Source of the DNA: UBA6109 sp035366835 | GTDB lineage: Bacteria > Desulfobacterota > Syntrophia > Syntrophales > UBA6109 | Length of the DNA stretch: 64,000 bases | Direction: 5' to 3' | Assembly: GCA_035366835.1 (NCBI GenBank) | Contig: DAOSIS010000002.1 | Location: 124,001 to 188,000, forward strand | In this document: piece by piece, positions 1 to 8,713 of the stretch | Layout: each line of letters begins with the position of its first letter | Numbering within the stretch: the first letter of the stretch is position 1 | Notes under the pieces: generated by a model | Databases searched by the model: none | What the model was told of the DNA's origin: nothing | Seen by the model: the letters and a program-made list of their open reading frames with translations, nothing else | Position numbers and translations under genes: made by a program

Positions 1-216
1 CTGATCGTAGCGCGCGGGCTTGAGATAGTGGCAGAAGACCTTGGTCACCGGCAGATGATAGCCGGCGGTTTCCATGTCCGCATAGACCATCCCCATTTCG
101 CGAAACAACTCGTTGCGGCCGATCTCGAACCAGCGGATGTAATTCGCATGATAGACGATGCCCATTGCATCGGTATCGGCGTAGATCACGCGGACCTTAG
201 TGTAGTTCTTTTTCAA
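1..216 (-). CDS. YbgC/FadM-type acyl-CoA thioesterase, partial (C-terminus beyond window)
   Basis: The reverse strand reads LKKNYTKVRVIYADTD followed by AMGIVYHANYIRWFEIGR, the N-terminal signature of 4-hydroxybenzoyl-CoA thioesterase-fold (hotdog) proteins of the YbgC type. The family's catalytic Asp sits in the DTDAMG stretch, next to the YHANY motif. Members hydrolyse acyl-CoA or acyl-ACP thioesters in the cytoplasm. I place the start at a TTG at 216-214 because GGAGAGG lies a few bases upstream and the family motif begins about ten residues in; no ATG occurs before the motif. The start overlaps the end of the upstream apgM-like gene by 20 bases, so it is probably translated as the third gene of the hom operon. 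About 72 codons are visible; the rest lies outside the window. The substrate cannot be told. Confidence 0.85.
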   Translation of the reverse strand, partial: MKKNYTKVRVIYADTDAMGIVYHANYIRWFEIGRNELFREMGMVYADMETAGYHLPVTKVFCHYLKPARYDQ

Positions 217-1435
217 TCCGTCCTCTCCAGTCGCCGAGAAACATCCCCAGGAGGCGATGGCCCGGAGACACCAGGATCCCCGCCTGTCGCGCCTGACTTT
301 CTCCGAACGCCGCCGCGTTCCTGAGGTTTTCACCGGACTTCGATGAAAAGACGGCGAATGGGGACGGATCCGCCGAGTGCGTCTTGATGGAAATGGGAGT
401 GGGATGGTCGCTCAGAACCATGATCCGGTACTCCGGGTGTGATTTGACGCCTTTCAAGACGGTCCCGACGACCTGTTCGTCGAAGTCCTCGATGGCCTTG
501 ATCTTGCCCCGGAGATTCCCCTCGTGCCCCATCTCGTCCGGCGCCTCGACGTGCAGAAATATGAAGCTCAGCCTGTCGAGATGTTCAAGGGCCTTCTGCG
601 CCTTTCCGGCGTAATTCGTGTCCGTATAGCCCGTCGCACCTTCCACGCGGATCACCTCGAGTCCCGCATAGACACCGATGCCGTTCAGGAGATCGACTGC
701 GGAAATGACGCCGCCCCCGTCGAGCCTGTAGCGCTCCGTCAGCCGTTCGAAGGCCGGCGCCCTCCCCTGTCCCCACAGCCAGATGGAGTTGGCGGCCTTG
801 CGACCCGCATCGGTCCGACGCCGGTTCACGGGGTGGCGGGCCAGGAAATCGCGGGAAAGTTCCATCAGGCGCAGGAGCGGAGCGGCCGCCGCTCCCTGCG
901 GCAGATAGGGATCAATCGCTTTTCCGCTGATGTCGTGGGGAGGAGTCGTCAGGACGTCCTCCGAGCCGCCTCTCCATACGCAGAGGTGACGGTACCCGAC
1001 GCCGGGATAGAACTGAAATTCCTCGTTTCCCAGTTCCCGGTGGATGTCCTCGATGATCCGTCTGGATTCGTCGGAAGGAATGTGTCCCGCCGTGAAATCG
1101 TCCATCACGGACCGCCCGTCCGCCTCCGCGATCGTCACCAGGTTGCAGCGGAAGGCCACGTCCTGCGGCGCCATCTGTACGCCCATGTTCGCGGCTTCGA
1201 GCGGGCCTCGCCCCGAGTAGCTCTCGGCCGGGTTGTATCCGAGCACGCTCAGTGTGGCGACGTCGCTTCCCGGCTTGAAGCCGTGAGGGATCGTATCGAT
1301 CCTCCCGACGGTGCCGTGGCTCGCCATCCAGTCCATGTTCGGAGTGCGGGCGTATTCCAGCGGCGTCTTGCCGCCCAGCTCGGCAATCGGAAAGTCGGCC
1401 ATGCCGTCGCCGAGCAGTATCAAATACTTCATCAC
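197..1435 (-). CDS. 2,3-bisphosphoglycerate-independent phosphoglycerate mutase-like protein (ApgM family; candidate homoserine kinase)
   Basis: A 412-residue protein of the archaeal-type cofactor-independent phosphoglycerate mutase (ApgM) family, within the alkaline phosphatase superfamily. The N-terminus reads LILLGDGMADFP (first metal-binding Asp), then TPNMD and PGSDVATLSVLGYNP, where Ser57 is the expected phosphoryl acceptor. Near the C-terminus VLSDHPTPISIKTHSADP carries further metal ligands. The length suits the family. Its ATG overlaps the TGA of homoserine dehydrogenase (ATGA). A subfamily of ApgM proteins has been proposed as a non-orthologous homoserine kinase because it clusters with threonine genes, and this context fits that proposal. 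Glycolytic mutase activity remains possible. The family is sure; the substrate is not. Confidence 0.85.
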   Translation of the reverse strand: MMKYLILLGDGMADFPIAELGGKTPLEYARTPNMDWMASHGTVGRIDTIPHGFKPGSDVATLSVLGYNPAESYSGRGPLEAANMGVQMAPQDVAFRCNLVTIAEADGRSVMDDFTAGHIPSDESRRIIEDIHRELGNEEFQFYPGVGYRHLCVWRGGSEDVLTTPPHDISGKAIDPYLPQGAAAAPLLRLMELSRDFLARHPVNRRRTDAGRKAANSIWLWGQGRAPAFERLTERYRLDGGGVISAVDLLNGIGVYAGLEVIRVEGATGYTDTNYAGKAQKALEHLDRLSFIFLHVEAPDEMGHEGNLRGKIKAIEDFDEQVVGTVLKGVKSHPEYRIMVLSDHPTPISIKTHSADPSPFAVFSSKSGENLRNAAAFGESQARQAGILVSPGHRLLGMFLGDWRGRIEKELH

Positions 1436-2742
1436 AGGTTCTCGTCCTCGATCCGGAGCACGGCCGTCTTTCCCTGGACGATATCGAGACGGTCGATCTC
1501 GTTCAGGGCGTCCCTGACGTTCTTCTCCAGAGACTTGTAGGTCGTCATGACGACGGGCACCGGTCCCGTCTGTTTCCTGCCCTTCTGAATGACGGCGGCG
1601 ATGCTGATGTTGTGCTGCCCGAGGATGCCCGATATCTTGGACAGGACACCCGGACGATCCACCGCCGCGAAACGGAAATAGTAATTCGTGGAGATATTTT
1701 CAAAGGGCATCAGGGCGATCTCGTCGATGGTGTCCTCGCTCTGGGAACGGGAGGGCACGCGGCAGCTGACCCCCTTGAGCATGTCCCTCGCGATGTCCAC
1801 CAGGTCGCTGACGACGGCGCTCGCGGTCGGCATCATCCCGGCCCCCTGACCGTACAGGAACACGGACCCCGAGGCGTCGCCGATGACGTGAAAGGCGTTG
1901 AAATTGGCGTTCACGCTGGCCAGGAGGTGGTTGAAGGGAATCATGGTCGGATGGATCCTCGCTTCGATCGTTCCGTTCCGGTCGGCGGCAATCGCCAGCA
2001 GTTTGATCCGATACCCCAATTCTCCGGCGAATTCGATGTCCTGCGGCGAGATGCCCTTGATCCCCTCGCAATGCAGATCCTTCAGGCGGACGTTCTTTCC
2101 GTAGGCGAGGGACAGAAGAATCGCCAGCTTGTGGGCCGTGTCGATCCCTTCGATGTCAAAGGTCGGATCGGCCTCCGCAAAACCGAGCGCCTGAGCCTCC
2201 TTAAGCACGACGTCGAAGGGCTTGTGCTCGTCGGTCATCTTCGAAAGAATGAAATTCGCCGTCCCGTTGATGATACCGAAGATGGAGCAGATGCGGTTGG
2301 CGGCAAGGCTCTCCTTCAGCACCTTGATGATGGGGATCGTCCCTCCGACGCTCGCTTCAAAGCCGATATTGCGGGCCTGCCTCTCCGCTGCACGGAAGAT
2401 CTCGCTGCCGTGAACGGCCAGCAGTGCCTTGTTTGCGGTGACGACGTGCTTCTTCCTTTCAAGAGCGCGCAGGATGAAGGTGCGGGCCGGTTCGTAGCCG
2501 CCCACCAGCTCGATCGCGATGTCGATTTCCGGGTCGTCGAGGATTTCCGAGGCATCCGTCGTCAGAAGGGAAGCCGGCACGTCGACGGACCGCGGTGTCT
2601 TGACATCGATGTCGGCCACCTTCTTCAGGTCGAGGTGGGCCCCCACCCTCCTGTCCAGTAAGTCGGCATTCTGCCGGAGCAGTTTTATGACGCCCGTTCC
2701 GATGGTTCCGAATCCGATCAATCCGACGGAAATGCTTTTCAT
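1432..2742 (-). CDS. hom: homoserine dehydrogenase with ACT domain
   Basis: A 436-residue NAD(P)-dependent homoserine dehydrogenase, which reduces aspartate semialdehyde to homoserine on the route to threonine and methionine. A Rossmann fold opens the protein (VGLIGFGTIGTGVIKLL). The catalytic core follows with VTANKALL, GGTIPIIKVL and GIDTAHKLAILLSLAYG. A C-terminal ACT domain from about residue 350 (AAVDRPGVLSKISGIL) suggests allosteric control, typically by threonine. This is the usual length for the monofunctional ACT form, with no aspartokinase fused. It is the first gene of the minus-strand operon hom, apgM-like, thioesterase. Confidence 0.96.
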   Translation of the reverse strand: MKSISVGLIGFGTIGTGVIKLLRQNADLLDRRVGAHLDLKKVADIDVKTPRSVDVPASLLTTDASEILDDPEIDIAIELVGGYEPARTFILRALERKKHVVTANKALLAVHGSEIFRAAERQARNIGFEASVGGTIPIIKVLKESLAANRICSIFGIINGTANFILSKMTDEHKPFDVVLKEAQALGFAEADPTFDIEGIDTAHKLAILLSLAYGKNVRLKDLHCEGIKGISPQDIEFAGELGYRIKLLAIAADRNGTIEARIHPTMIPFNHLLASVNANFNAFHVIGDASGSVFLYGQGAGMMPTASAVVSDLVDIARDMLKGVSCRVPSRSQSEDTIDEIALMPFENISTNYYFRFAAVDRPGVLSKISGILGQHNISIAAVIQKGRKQTGPVPVVMTTYKSLEKNVRDALNEIDRLDIVQGKTAVLRIEDENL

Positions 2743-2782
2743 ATCGAGATTCTCCGTTGGTTCGCCTGAGCGGCGTTGCGTT

Positions 2783-2810
2783 TCTATATCAGCTTCGCTG
2801 TTTTTGTCAA
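2783..2810 (-). promoter_or_regulatory. sigma-70 promoter for hom operon
   Basis: On the minus strand, TTGACA (2810-2805) and TATAGA (2788-2783) are separated by 16 bases. The predicted start near 2776 gives a leader of about 34 bases, with a CGGAG ribosome site ahead of the hom ATG. The promoter sits in the short gap behind recG. Confidence 0.6.
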
Positions 2811-2826
2811 AGCAAAATCCTCGCCT

Positions 2827-5283
2827 TCACCCGGTTTTCGCCAGTTCGAGCCTTCCCTCCCATCGTTTCAACACGACCGCGCGGAGCAGGCGGTTCTCCG
2901 GCTTGCTCAGATCGGGGTCCTCTTCAATGACGGAGAACGCATCCGTTCTTGCATCGCCCAGGAGCTTCAAATCGCGGATGACGCTGGCGACCCGGAAATC
3001 GGGAATCCCGGATTGCCGTGTGCCCATGAATTCGCCCGGCCCCCGGATGGCGAGATCCTCTTCGGCGATCCGGAATCCGTCGTTGGTCAATTCCATGATG
3101 CGCAGCCTCCTCCGGGAATCGTCGGTCGTCGCCTTTTGAACCATCAGGATGCAGCGCGACGGGATGTCGCTTCTCCCCACCCTTCCCCGCAACTGATGGA
3201 GCTGAGACAGGCCGAAACGCTCCGCGTGTTCGATCACCATGAGGGAGGCCCGGGGGATGTCGATGCCGACTTCGATCACCGTGGTCGCGACCAGGATACG
3301 GATGTCCCCGTTTCCGAAGGCCTTCATGGCAGCGCTCTTCTCGGTCTCCTTCATCTTGCCGTGGACGAGGCCGATCGGATAATCGGGAAAGACGTCCTTT
3401 GCGAGGTGTTCCGCCATGCGGGTCGCATCCTTGAGGTCGAGGGCCTCGGATTCCTCGACCAGCGGGTAGACGATGAAGACCTGGCGGCCTTCGGCGAGTT
3501 CACGGCGCACGATCTCATAGACGCGGTCCCGATGCCGCTCGTAGAACACCTTCGTCGCCACGGAAAGCTTTCCCGGCGGCATTTCGTCGATGACCGATAC
3601 GTCGAGATCGCCGTAGAGCGTCATCGCGAGCGTTCTGGGAATCGGGGTTGCCGTCATGACCAGCACGTGCGGGTTGCGCCCCTTTTCCCGCAATGCGGCC
3701 CTCTGAACGACGCCGAACCGGTGCTGCTCGTCGATGACGGCCATGCCCAGATTGCGGAAATCCGTTTCCTGCTGGATCAACGCGTGCGTGCCGACCACGA
3801 CGTCGATGCGGCCGCGGGCGATTTCCTCCTGCACGGTTTTCTTTGCCGCTGCGCCCATCCCGCCCGTGAGAATCGCCACCGCCAGGTTCAATTTCCGGCA
3901 CCACTCCCGGATGTTGCGGTAGTGTTGCGCCGCCAGGATCTCGGTCGGCGCCATGATGGCCGCCTGGAAGCCGGACGCGCACGCCATGATCAGGGCCGAC
4001 ATGGCGACGACGGTTTTGCCGGACCCCACATCCCCTTGGAGAAGCCTGCTCATCGGACGGCCGCCTGAGACGTCGCGCTCGATTTCGGCGACGACGCGTT
4101 TCTGCGCCGCGGTCAATGCAAAGGGCAGGATCCGATGAAATTCGTCCAGCATGGGGCCCTTGCCTTTCAACGTCGGGCCGTCCTGATCGAGGTTCCCCCT
4201 TTTCCGCAGCGCCATGCCCAACTGGAAGAAAAAGAATTCATCGTAGACGATTCGCTGATGGGCGCGGGAGGAGGCATCATTGTAACGGTTCACATCGCTG
4301 TCCGCGGGCGGGAAATGCACCGCCTCGAAGGCCTCCCGGATCGGCAGGAATCCCCTCGACCTTGAGATCGCGTCCGGTATCGGGCTGAGTACCGACGGCG
4401 CATAGCGCAGCACGACCTCCTTCATGATCCGGCGGATGTTCTTCTGATGGAGCCCTTCCGTCTCGGAATAAATGGGGACAATCCTGCGGAAATGCAGCAG
4501 ATCTTCTTCGTCGTCGCCGATCGCTTCCAGATCGGGATGAACCATGCTTTTGCCGAGTTGAAAGCTGCTGATTTCCCCGGTCAGAATGAATCGGCTGTCC
4601 TTTCGCAGGAGATTGCGAAGATGGCCCGCATGGCCGTGAAACCATTTCACCGTCAGGGACCCGGACCCGTCGGTGAAGACGGCTTCCAGAACACTCTTCC
4701 TTCCGTAACGCTTCACCTCGGCGTGGACGATCTTCGCCACGACCGTCTCTTTGCTTCCCACCCGGGTATCGGCGATCTTCCTGACGAACCGTCTGTCCTC
4801 GTATCGCCTCGGAAGAAAGTACAGGAGATCTTCGACGGTATGGAGATTCTTTCGTTCCAGTTGTGACGAAATGCGCGGTCCCACGCCCTTGACGAAACGA
4901 ATGGGGCGGCTCAGTTCACCGAAGGACTTCTCGGCATCCGGGGGAGGCGCATTCCGTGAATCCGCGGGCGCCTGCGGTGGACCGGGGCGGGCCGGCGAAG
5001 GTTCCGGCAGATGTTCCCGGAGAGCATGAATCGCCCGAAGGACGTGCTCGAGGCATTCCTGAAGAGTGGAGGAGGAGAGTGTCTCGAGGGACGACAGAGA
5101 CGTTTCGAGATCCTTGACGAAGGGTTCCAGATCCCCCCTCTTCCCGGTCGCCAGGACACGACGCAGCGAATCCGTCATCGCCCTCAGTCCGGGCCCCAGT
5201 CCGATCACCGGCCGGTGCGGGGTCCGCAAGGCGAAAAGGACGGGTCTCTCGATCCTCTCCAAGATGTCCCGAACAGATTCCAC
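2827..5283 (-). CDS. recG: ATP-dependent DNA helicase RecG
   Basis: An 818-residue RecG, the helicase that remodels stalled replication forks and branch-migrates Holliday junctions. The wedge/OB domain (IRFVKGVGPRISSQLE, then FLPRRYEDRR) follows an N-terminal extension of about 130 residues, which makes this protein longer than the roughly 690 residues of E. coli RecG. Walker A is LLQGDVGSGKT near residue 415, motif II is DEQH near 517, and the C-terminal helicase lobe has TTVIEVGIDIP and QLRGRVGR. The start is GTG at 5283, preceded by GGGG five bases upstream. The extension is common in deltaproteobacterial RecG and has no clear function. The gene diverges from purM. Confidence 0.96.
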   Translation of the reverse strand: MESVRDILERIERPVLFALRTPHRPVIGLGPGLRAMTDSLRRVLATGKRGDLEPFVKDLETSLSSLETLSSSTLQECLEHVLRAIHALREHLPEPSPARPGPPQAPADSRNAPPPDAEKSFGELSRPIRFVKGVGPRISSQLERKNLHTVEDLLYFLPRRYEDRRFVRKIADTRVGSKETVVAKIVHAEVKRYGRKSVLEAVFTDGSGSLTVKWFHGHAGHLRNLLRKDSRFILTGEISSFQLGKSMVHPDLEAIGDDEEDLLHFRRIVPIYSETEGLHQKNIRRIMKEVVLRYAPSVLSPIPDAISRSRGFLPIREAFEAVHFPPADSDVNRYNDASSRAHQRIVYDEFFFFQLGMALRKRGNLDQDGPTLKGKGPMLDEFHRILPFALTAAQKRVVAEIERDVSGGRPMSRLLQGDVGSGKTVVAMSALIMACASGFQAAIMAPTEILAAQHYRNIREWCRKLNLAVAILTGGMGAAAKKTVQEEIARGRIDVVVGTHALIQQETDFRNLGMAVIDEQHRFGVVQRAALREKGRNPHVLVMTATPIPRTLAMTLYGDLDVSVIDEMPPGKLSVATKVFYERHRDRVYEIVRRELAEGRQVFIVYPLVEESEALDLKDATRMAEHLAKDVFPDYPIGLVHGKMKETEKSAAMKAFGNGDIRILVATTVIEVGIDIPRASLMVIEHAERFGLSQLHQLRGRVGRSDIPSRCILMVQKATTDDSRRRLRIMELTNDGFRIAEEDLAIRGPGEFMGTRQSGIPDFRVASVIRDLKLLGDARTDAFSVIEEDPDLSKPENRLLRAVVLKRWEGRLELAKTG

Positions 5284-5297
5284 AAGAACCCCATAGC

Positions 5298-5326
5298 GTT
5301 TTATCTAATGAATTCATAGATAAACG
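5298..5326. repeat. 28-30 bp imperfect palindrome between recG and purM
   Basis: The sequence has arms CGTTT(t)ATCT(a) and AGATAAACG flanking the self-complementary core ATGAATTCAT. Without one extra T and one extra A in the left arm it would be a perfect 28-base palindrome. It lies 15-45 bases ahead of the recG GTG, in its untranslated leader or promoter. It could be an operator or an RNA hairpin. No T-run follows, so it is not a simple terminator. Confidence 0.5.
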
Positions 5327-5370
5327 ATGTTTTCCGTTAGCAGATCTGAGGCACTTTGGCAAGGAAAGAA

Positions 5371-5399
5371 TTGACAACACCGGGTGATTGCGTTAGAAA
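5371..5399 (+). promoter_or_regulatory. sigma-70 promoter for purM-purN
   Basis: TTGACA (5371-5376) and TAGAAA (5394-5399) are spaced by 17 bases. Transcription would start near 5406, with a leader of about 65 bases. TGGAG lies five bases before the purM ATG. Confidence 0.5.
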
Positions 5400-5471
5400 A
5401 TTCGACTTCGATACGACGCACGACAAAGGTTTTTTTCAGGACCGCGGCGAATTCCATCTGCTGGAGCAATC

Positions 5472-6515
5472 ATGAAAGCGAAGACTTCCTACCGAAGCGC
5501 AGGCGTCGACATCGACAGGGCCAACCGCTTCATCGACCTCATCAAGCCCATGATCAAGTCCACGTCCCGCAAAGAGGTGATGGGATCCATCGGCGGGTTC
5601 GGAGGGCTGTTTCACCTCGACGTCGCCAGATACAGGGACCCGATCCTGGTGTCCTCCACGGACGGAGTGGGCACGAAACTCAAGGTCGCGCAGATGGTGG
5701 ACAAGCATGACACGATCGGTATCGATCTGGTTGCGATGTCCGTCAACGATGTCGCCGTTCAGGGTGCGGAACCCCTTTTCTTCCTGGACTACCTGGCCAC
5801 AGGGAAAGTCCATCTGGAGAAATCCATTTCGATCATGGAGGGGATCGTCAAGGGATGCCAGGATGCTGGCTGCGCATTGCTGGGCGGCGAAACCGCGGAA
5901 ATGCCGGGCGTCTATGGGGAAGACGAATATGACCTCGCCGGCTTCTGCGTCGGCGTCGTCGATGCCGACCGTATGATCGACGGCTCCACCATCAGCGTCG
6001 GAGACAAGATCATCGGCATCGCGTCCAGCGGCCTTCACAGCAACGGTTTTTCCCTGGCGCGCAAAGCGCTCTTCGAGCAGGCCGGCCTGCACGTGGAGGA
6101 TCGCATCGAAGGACTGGATCAGCCCCTTGGACTGGAGTTGCTCAGGCCCACAAGAATTTACGTGAAACCCCTCTTGAACCTCTTCAAAAACTTCACCGTC
6201 AAGGGGCTTGTCCACATAACGGGCGGCGGCTTTTTCGACAACATCCCGAGGATCGTTCCCTCCCCCTGCCGCGCCGTCATCACCGGAGGCAGTTGGCGGA
6301 TTCCACGGATCTTCACGGTCATTCAAGAAGCTGGCAACGTGGACGACCACGAGATGATGAGGGTCTTCAACATGGGGATCGGGATGATGATCGTTGTTTC
6401 CGAAAAGGAGACTCCCGAAGTGATCGAACGGCTGGAAAAACTCGGTGAAAGCGCCTCCCTCATCGGTGCGATCGAGAAACGGGATCCCGAACAGGCCTCC
6501 GTTGTCGTGGTGTAG
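5472..6515 (+). CDS. purM: phosphoribosylformylglycinamidine cyclo-ligase (AIR synthetase)
   Basis: A 347-residue PurM, which closes the imidazole ring of FGAM to give AIR, using ATP, in purine synthesis. It shows the PurM/SelD fold signatures: YRSAGVDIDRANRFI at the N-terminus, ILVSSTDGVGTKLKVA, GIDLVAMSVNDVAVQGAEPLFFLDY, ALLGGETAEMPG, and GLHSNGFSLAR. The length matches E. coli PurM (345). purN follows after three bases, so the two are translationally coupled. Confidence 0.97.
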   Translation: MKAKTSYRSAGVDIDRANRFIDLIKPMIKSTSRKEVMGSIGGFGGLFHLDVARYRDPILVSSTDGVGTKLKVAQMVDKHDTIGIDLVAMSVNDVAVQGAEPLFFLDYLATGKVHLEKSISIMEGIVKGCQDAGCALLGGETAEMPGVYGEDEYDLAGFCVGVVDADRMIDGSTISVGDKIIGIASSGLHSNGFSLARKALFEQAGLHVEDRIEGLDQPLGLELLRPTRIYVKPLLNLFKNFTVKGLVHITGGGFFDNIPRIVPSPCRAVITGGSWRIPRIFTVIQEAGNVDDHEMMRVFNMGIGMMIVVSEKETPEVIERLEKLGESASLIGAIEKRDPEQASVVVV

Positions 6516-6518
6516 ACG

Positions 6519-7184
6519 ATGAAGAAGGACCTTGCCATCGGGGTGCTGGTCTCCGGGAGCGGCTCGAATCTTCAGTCCCTCATCGATCACATCGAGGCCG
6601 GCAAACTGTCCGCGCGCATCGAGGTCGTCATCAGCAACAATCCGACCGCGCTCGGCGTGGAGAGGGCGAAGAGGCACGGCATCCCCTGTTTTGTCGTCGA
6701 CCACCGGGACTTCGCAAGCCGTGAAGACTTCGATCGCGAGTTGATCCGCATTCTGCACGACCGAAAAGTCGACCTGGTCGCCCTGGCGGGATTCATGCGG
6801 GTCCTTTCGCCGCTCTTCCTGAAGACGTTTGCCATGAGGATTATGAACATTCATCCCGCGCTGCTGCCCTCTTTTCCGGGCACCCACGGCCAGCGGCAGG
6901 CCTTTGAGTTCGGCGTGAAGCTTTCGGGATGCACGGTCCACTTTGTCGATGAGGGAGTGGATACGGGGCCGATCATTGTTCAGGCCGCGGTCCCTGTCCG
7001 GGAAGATGATACCGATGAGACACTCGCCGCGAGGATTCTCAAGGAAGAGCACCGGATCTATCCTCAGGCGATTCAATGGTATGCCGAGGGCCGACTGTCC
7101 GTCGAAGGCCGCAGGGTTTATCTCAGAGGCGGCCGCCCTCCGGCCGATGTCCGGTTGCATCATCCGCCCCTGGAAGGGTTCTGA
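6519..7184 (+). CDS. purN: phosphoribosylglycinamide formyltransferase (GAR transformylase)
   Basis: A 221-residue folate-dependent GAR formyltransferase, the third step of purine synthesis. The N-terminus is VLVSGSGSNLQSLID. The catalytic residues are visible as the Asn and His of IMNIHPALLPSFPG and the Asp of HFVDEGVDTGPI. The product carries about ten extra residues at the C-terminus compared with E. coli PurN (212). There is no clear ribosome site of its own; it starts three bases after the purM stop. Confidence 0.97.
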   Translation: MKKDLAIGVLVSGSGSNLQSLIDHIEAGKLSARIEVVISNNPTALGVERAKRHGIPCFVVDHRDFASREDFDRELIRILHDRKVDLVALAGFMRVLSPLFLKTFAMRIMNIHPALLPSFPGTHGQRQAFEFGVKLSGCTVHFVDEGVDTGPIIVQAAVPVREDDTDETLAARILKEEHRIYPQAIQWYAEGRLSVEGRRVYLRGGRPPADVRLHHPPLEGF

Positions 7185-7219
7185 GATCGAAGCGCCCTGC
7201 GTCCCCCTCTTGTGATCCT

Positions 7220-8713
7220 ATGAAGCAGATTTGTGACATCGCCGTCATCGGCAGGGACACTGCGTCGCTGGTCGCCGCGATGCTGTGCGCCCGCTGGGGG
7301 AAACGCACGATCCTGATCGCCGAACAGGGTTTTGCCTCCGATTACGAAATCTCCGGGTATCGATTTTCCGTCGATCCCACGCCGATGAGTGGATTCGGTC
7401 CCTCGCAGACCTGCCTGAGATTGCTGGCGGAGCTGGATCTCCCGCTCCCCGATCGGTCACGCCTGCAGAGACTCGACCCCGCCATGCAGGTGCTCCTGCC
7501 CGGCTGCAGACTGGATCTTCCCGCCGGGCGCGAGGCCCTCTGCGATGAGCTTCAGCGGGAGTTTCCGCTGCTCGGGAGCGAGTTTCGGTCGTTCCTTTCC
7601 TCCATGCAGGATGCCGTCGACCTCTTCGATGACTGGGTCAAAGCCAATCCCTGGATCCGTCCCTCGTCCTGCAAAGAAGCCTTGAGGCTCCTGAGACTGA
7701 TTCCCAAGCTGCTCAAGACGAAATTGGCCCTGATGAGGATGACGGGCAGCCGGCTGGAAAAGAAGGAACCCGCCGTCAAACGGATCCTGGAAGCGCAGCG
7801 GTTCATCCTCTCCCACCTGCACGACGAAGGCCTGAAGAGTCTTTCCTCCGCCTATGCCTTCTGCCTTCCCTGGCGGGGCCTCTATTATGCGGCCGGGGGG
7901 CGCGGAAGCCTGCTCGAGCCGATGCGGAAGGCCTTTCAGGACATGGGCGGCAAGATCATCAACGACGGTTCGATCGTGCGCATCCGTACGGCAGCCGGTG
8001 AAAACGAGATCGACCTGAAGGCGGGCGACGACGTCGACAAGATTCTTGCCGACCGGATGATCGTCAGCACGAAATGGGAGAACCTCGCCATGATCCTCCT
8101 GACGGAGCGGAAATTTCAGCGTCTGGGGCGGCGCCTGCGGAACATCCGGGTCGTCCGGTTTCCCTTTACCGTCCAGATGGGTGTGCGGGAAGTGGGCCTG
8201 CCCGAGAGGCTGGCGCCGCTGGTCGCGGTCGTGAGCGATGAAAAGAAGAGCGTAACGGACCGGAACCTCTTGTTTCTCCAGGTCAGCCGCCCGGGAGACC
8301 TGGAATCGGCCCCGGCAGGGAAACGTGCCGTCGAGGTGACCCTCTTTCTGCATGAATCGCCGCTGCGCCTGACCAACGAGGAATTGCGGCGGCAGATTTT
8401 CTCCGAACTCGACCGGTTGGATTCTTTCCTGCCCTTCCTCCGCGAGAACATCGACTATCTGGATATCGACAAGTCGATCGAGTTGGCACGGCGCCATCAG
8501 GAGGCCATCAACATGAAGTACCAGACGAAGTCGAAACCTTTCTGGGGCATCACGGCGCTTGGGAACAGGACGCCCGCACCCCGTGTCTTTCTCACGGGTG
8601 GACTGCTGCTGGCCGGCCTGGGGTATGAAGGGGAAATCATGGCCGGTATCCAGAGCGCCCAGTCGGCCCTGGCAGGTGAAGGAGGACCTCGCGATGCTGC
8701 CCGAACAGTATGA
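7220..8713 (+). CDS. phytoene dehydrogenase-like FAD/NAD(P)-binding oxidoreductase
   Basis: A 497-residue protein whose N-terminus (CDIAVIGRDTASLVAAMLCARWG, then TILIAE) is a Rossmann dinucleotide fold of the phytoene dehydrogenase or amine oxidase type. The glycine motif is degenerate: GRDTAS stands where GxGxxG is expected. A C-terminal block (VFLTGGLLLAGLGYEGEIMAGIQSA) matches the FAD-closing segment of this superfamily. The start is placed at ATG 7220, just before the first beta strand; the frame runs further upstream but only into purN. Its end overlaps the phosphofructokinase start by 20 bases, so the two are coupled. The substrate is unknown. It could be a structural or regulatory relative that binds FAD weakly or not at all. 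Confidence 0.7.
   Translation: MKQICDIAVIGRDTASLVAAMLCARWGKRTILIAEQGFASDYEISGYRFSVDPTPMSGFGPSQTCLRLLAELDLPLPDRSRLQRLDPAMQVLLPGCRLDLPAGREALCDELQREFPLLGSEFRSFLSSMQDAVDLFDDWVKANPWIRPSSCKEALRLLRLIPKLLKTKLALMRMTGSRLEKKEPAVKRILEAQRFILSHLHDEGLKSLSSAYAFCLPWRGLYYAAGGRGSLLEPMRKAFQDMGGKIINDGSIVRIRTAAGENEIDLKAGDDVDKILADRMIVSTKWENLAMILLTERKFQRLGRRLRNIRVVRFPFTVQMGVREVGLPERLAPLVAVVSDEKKSVTDRNLLFLQVSRPGDLESAPAGKRAVEVTLFLHESPLRLTNEELRRQIFSELDRLDSFLPFLRENIDYLDIDKSIELARRHQEAINMKYQTKSKPFWGITALGNRTPAPRVFLTGGLLLAGLGYEGEIMAGIQSAQSALAGEGGPRDAARTV

Noticed and set aside
5436..7163. A 575-codon minus-strand frame opposite purM and purN
   Set aside because: purM and purN are unmistakable on the plus strand.
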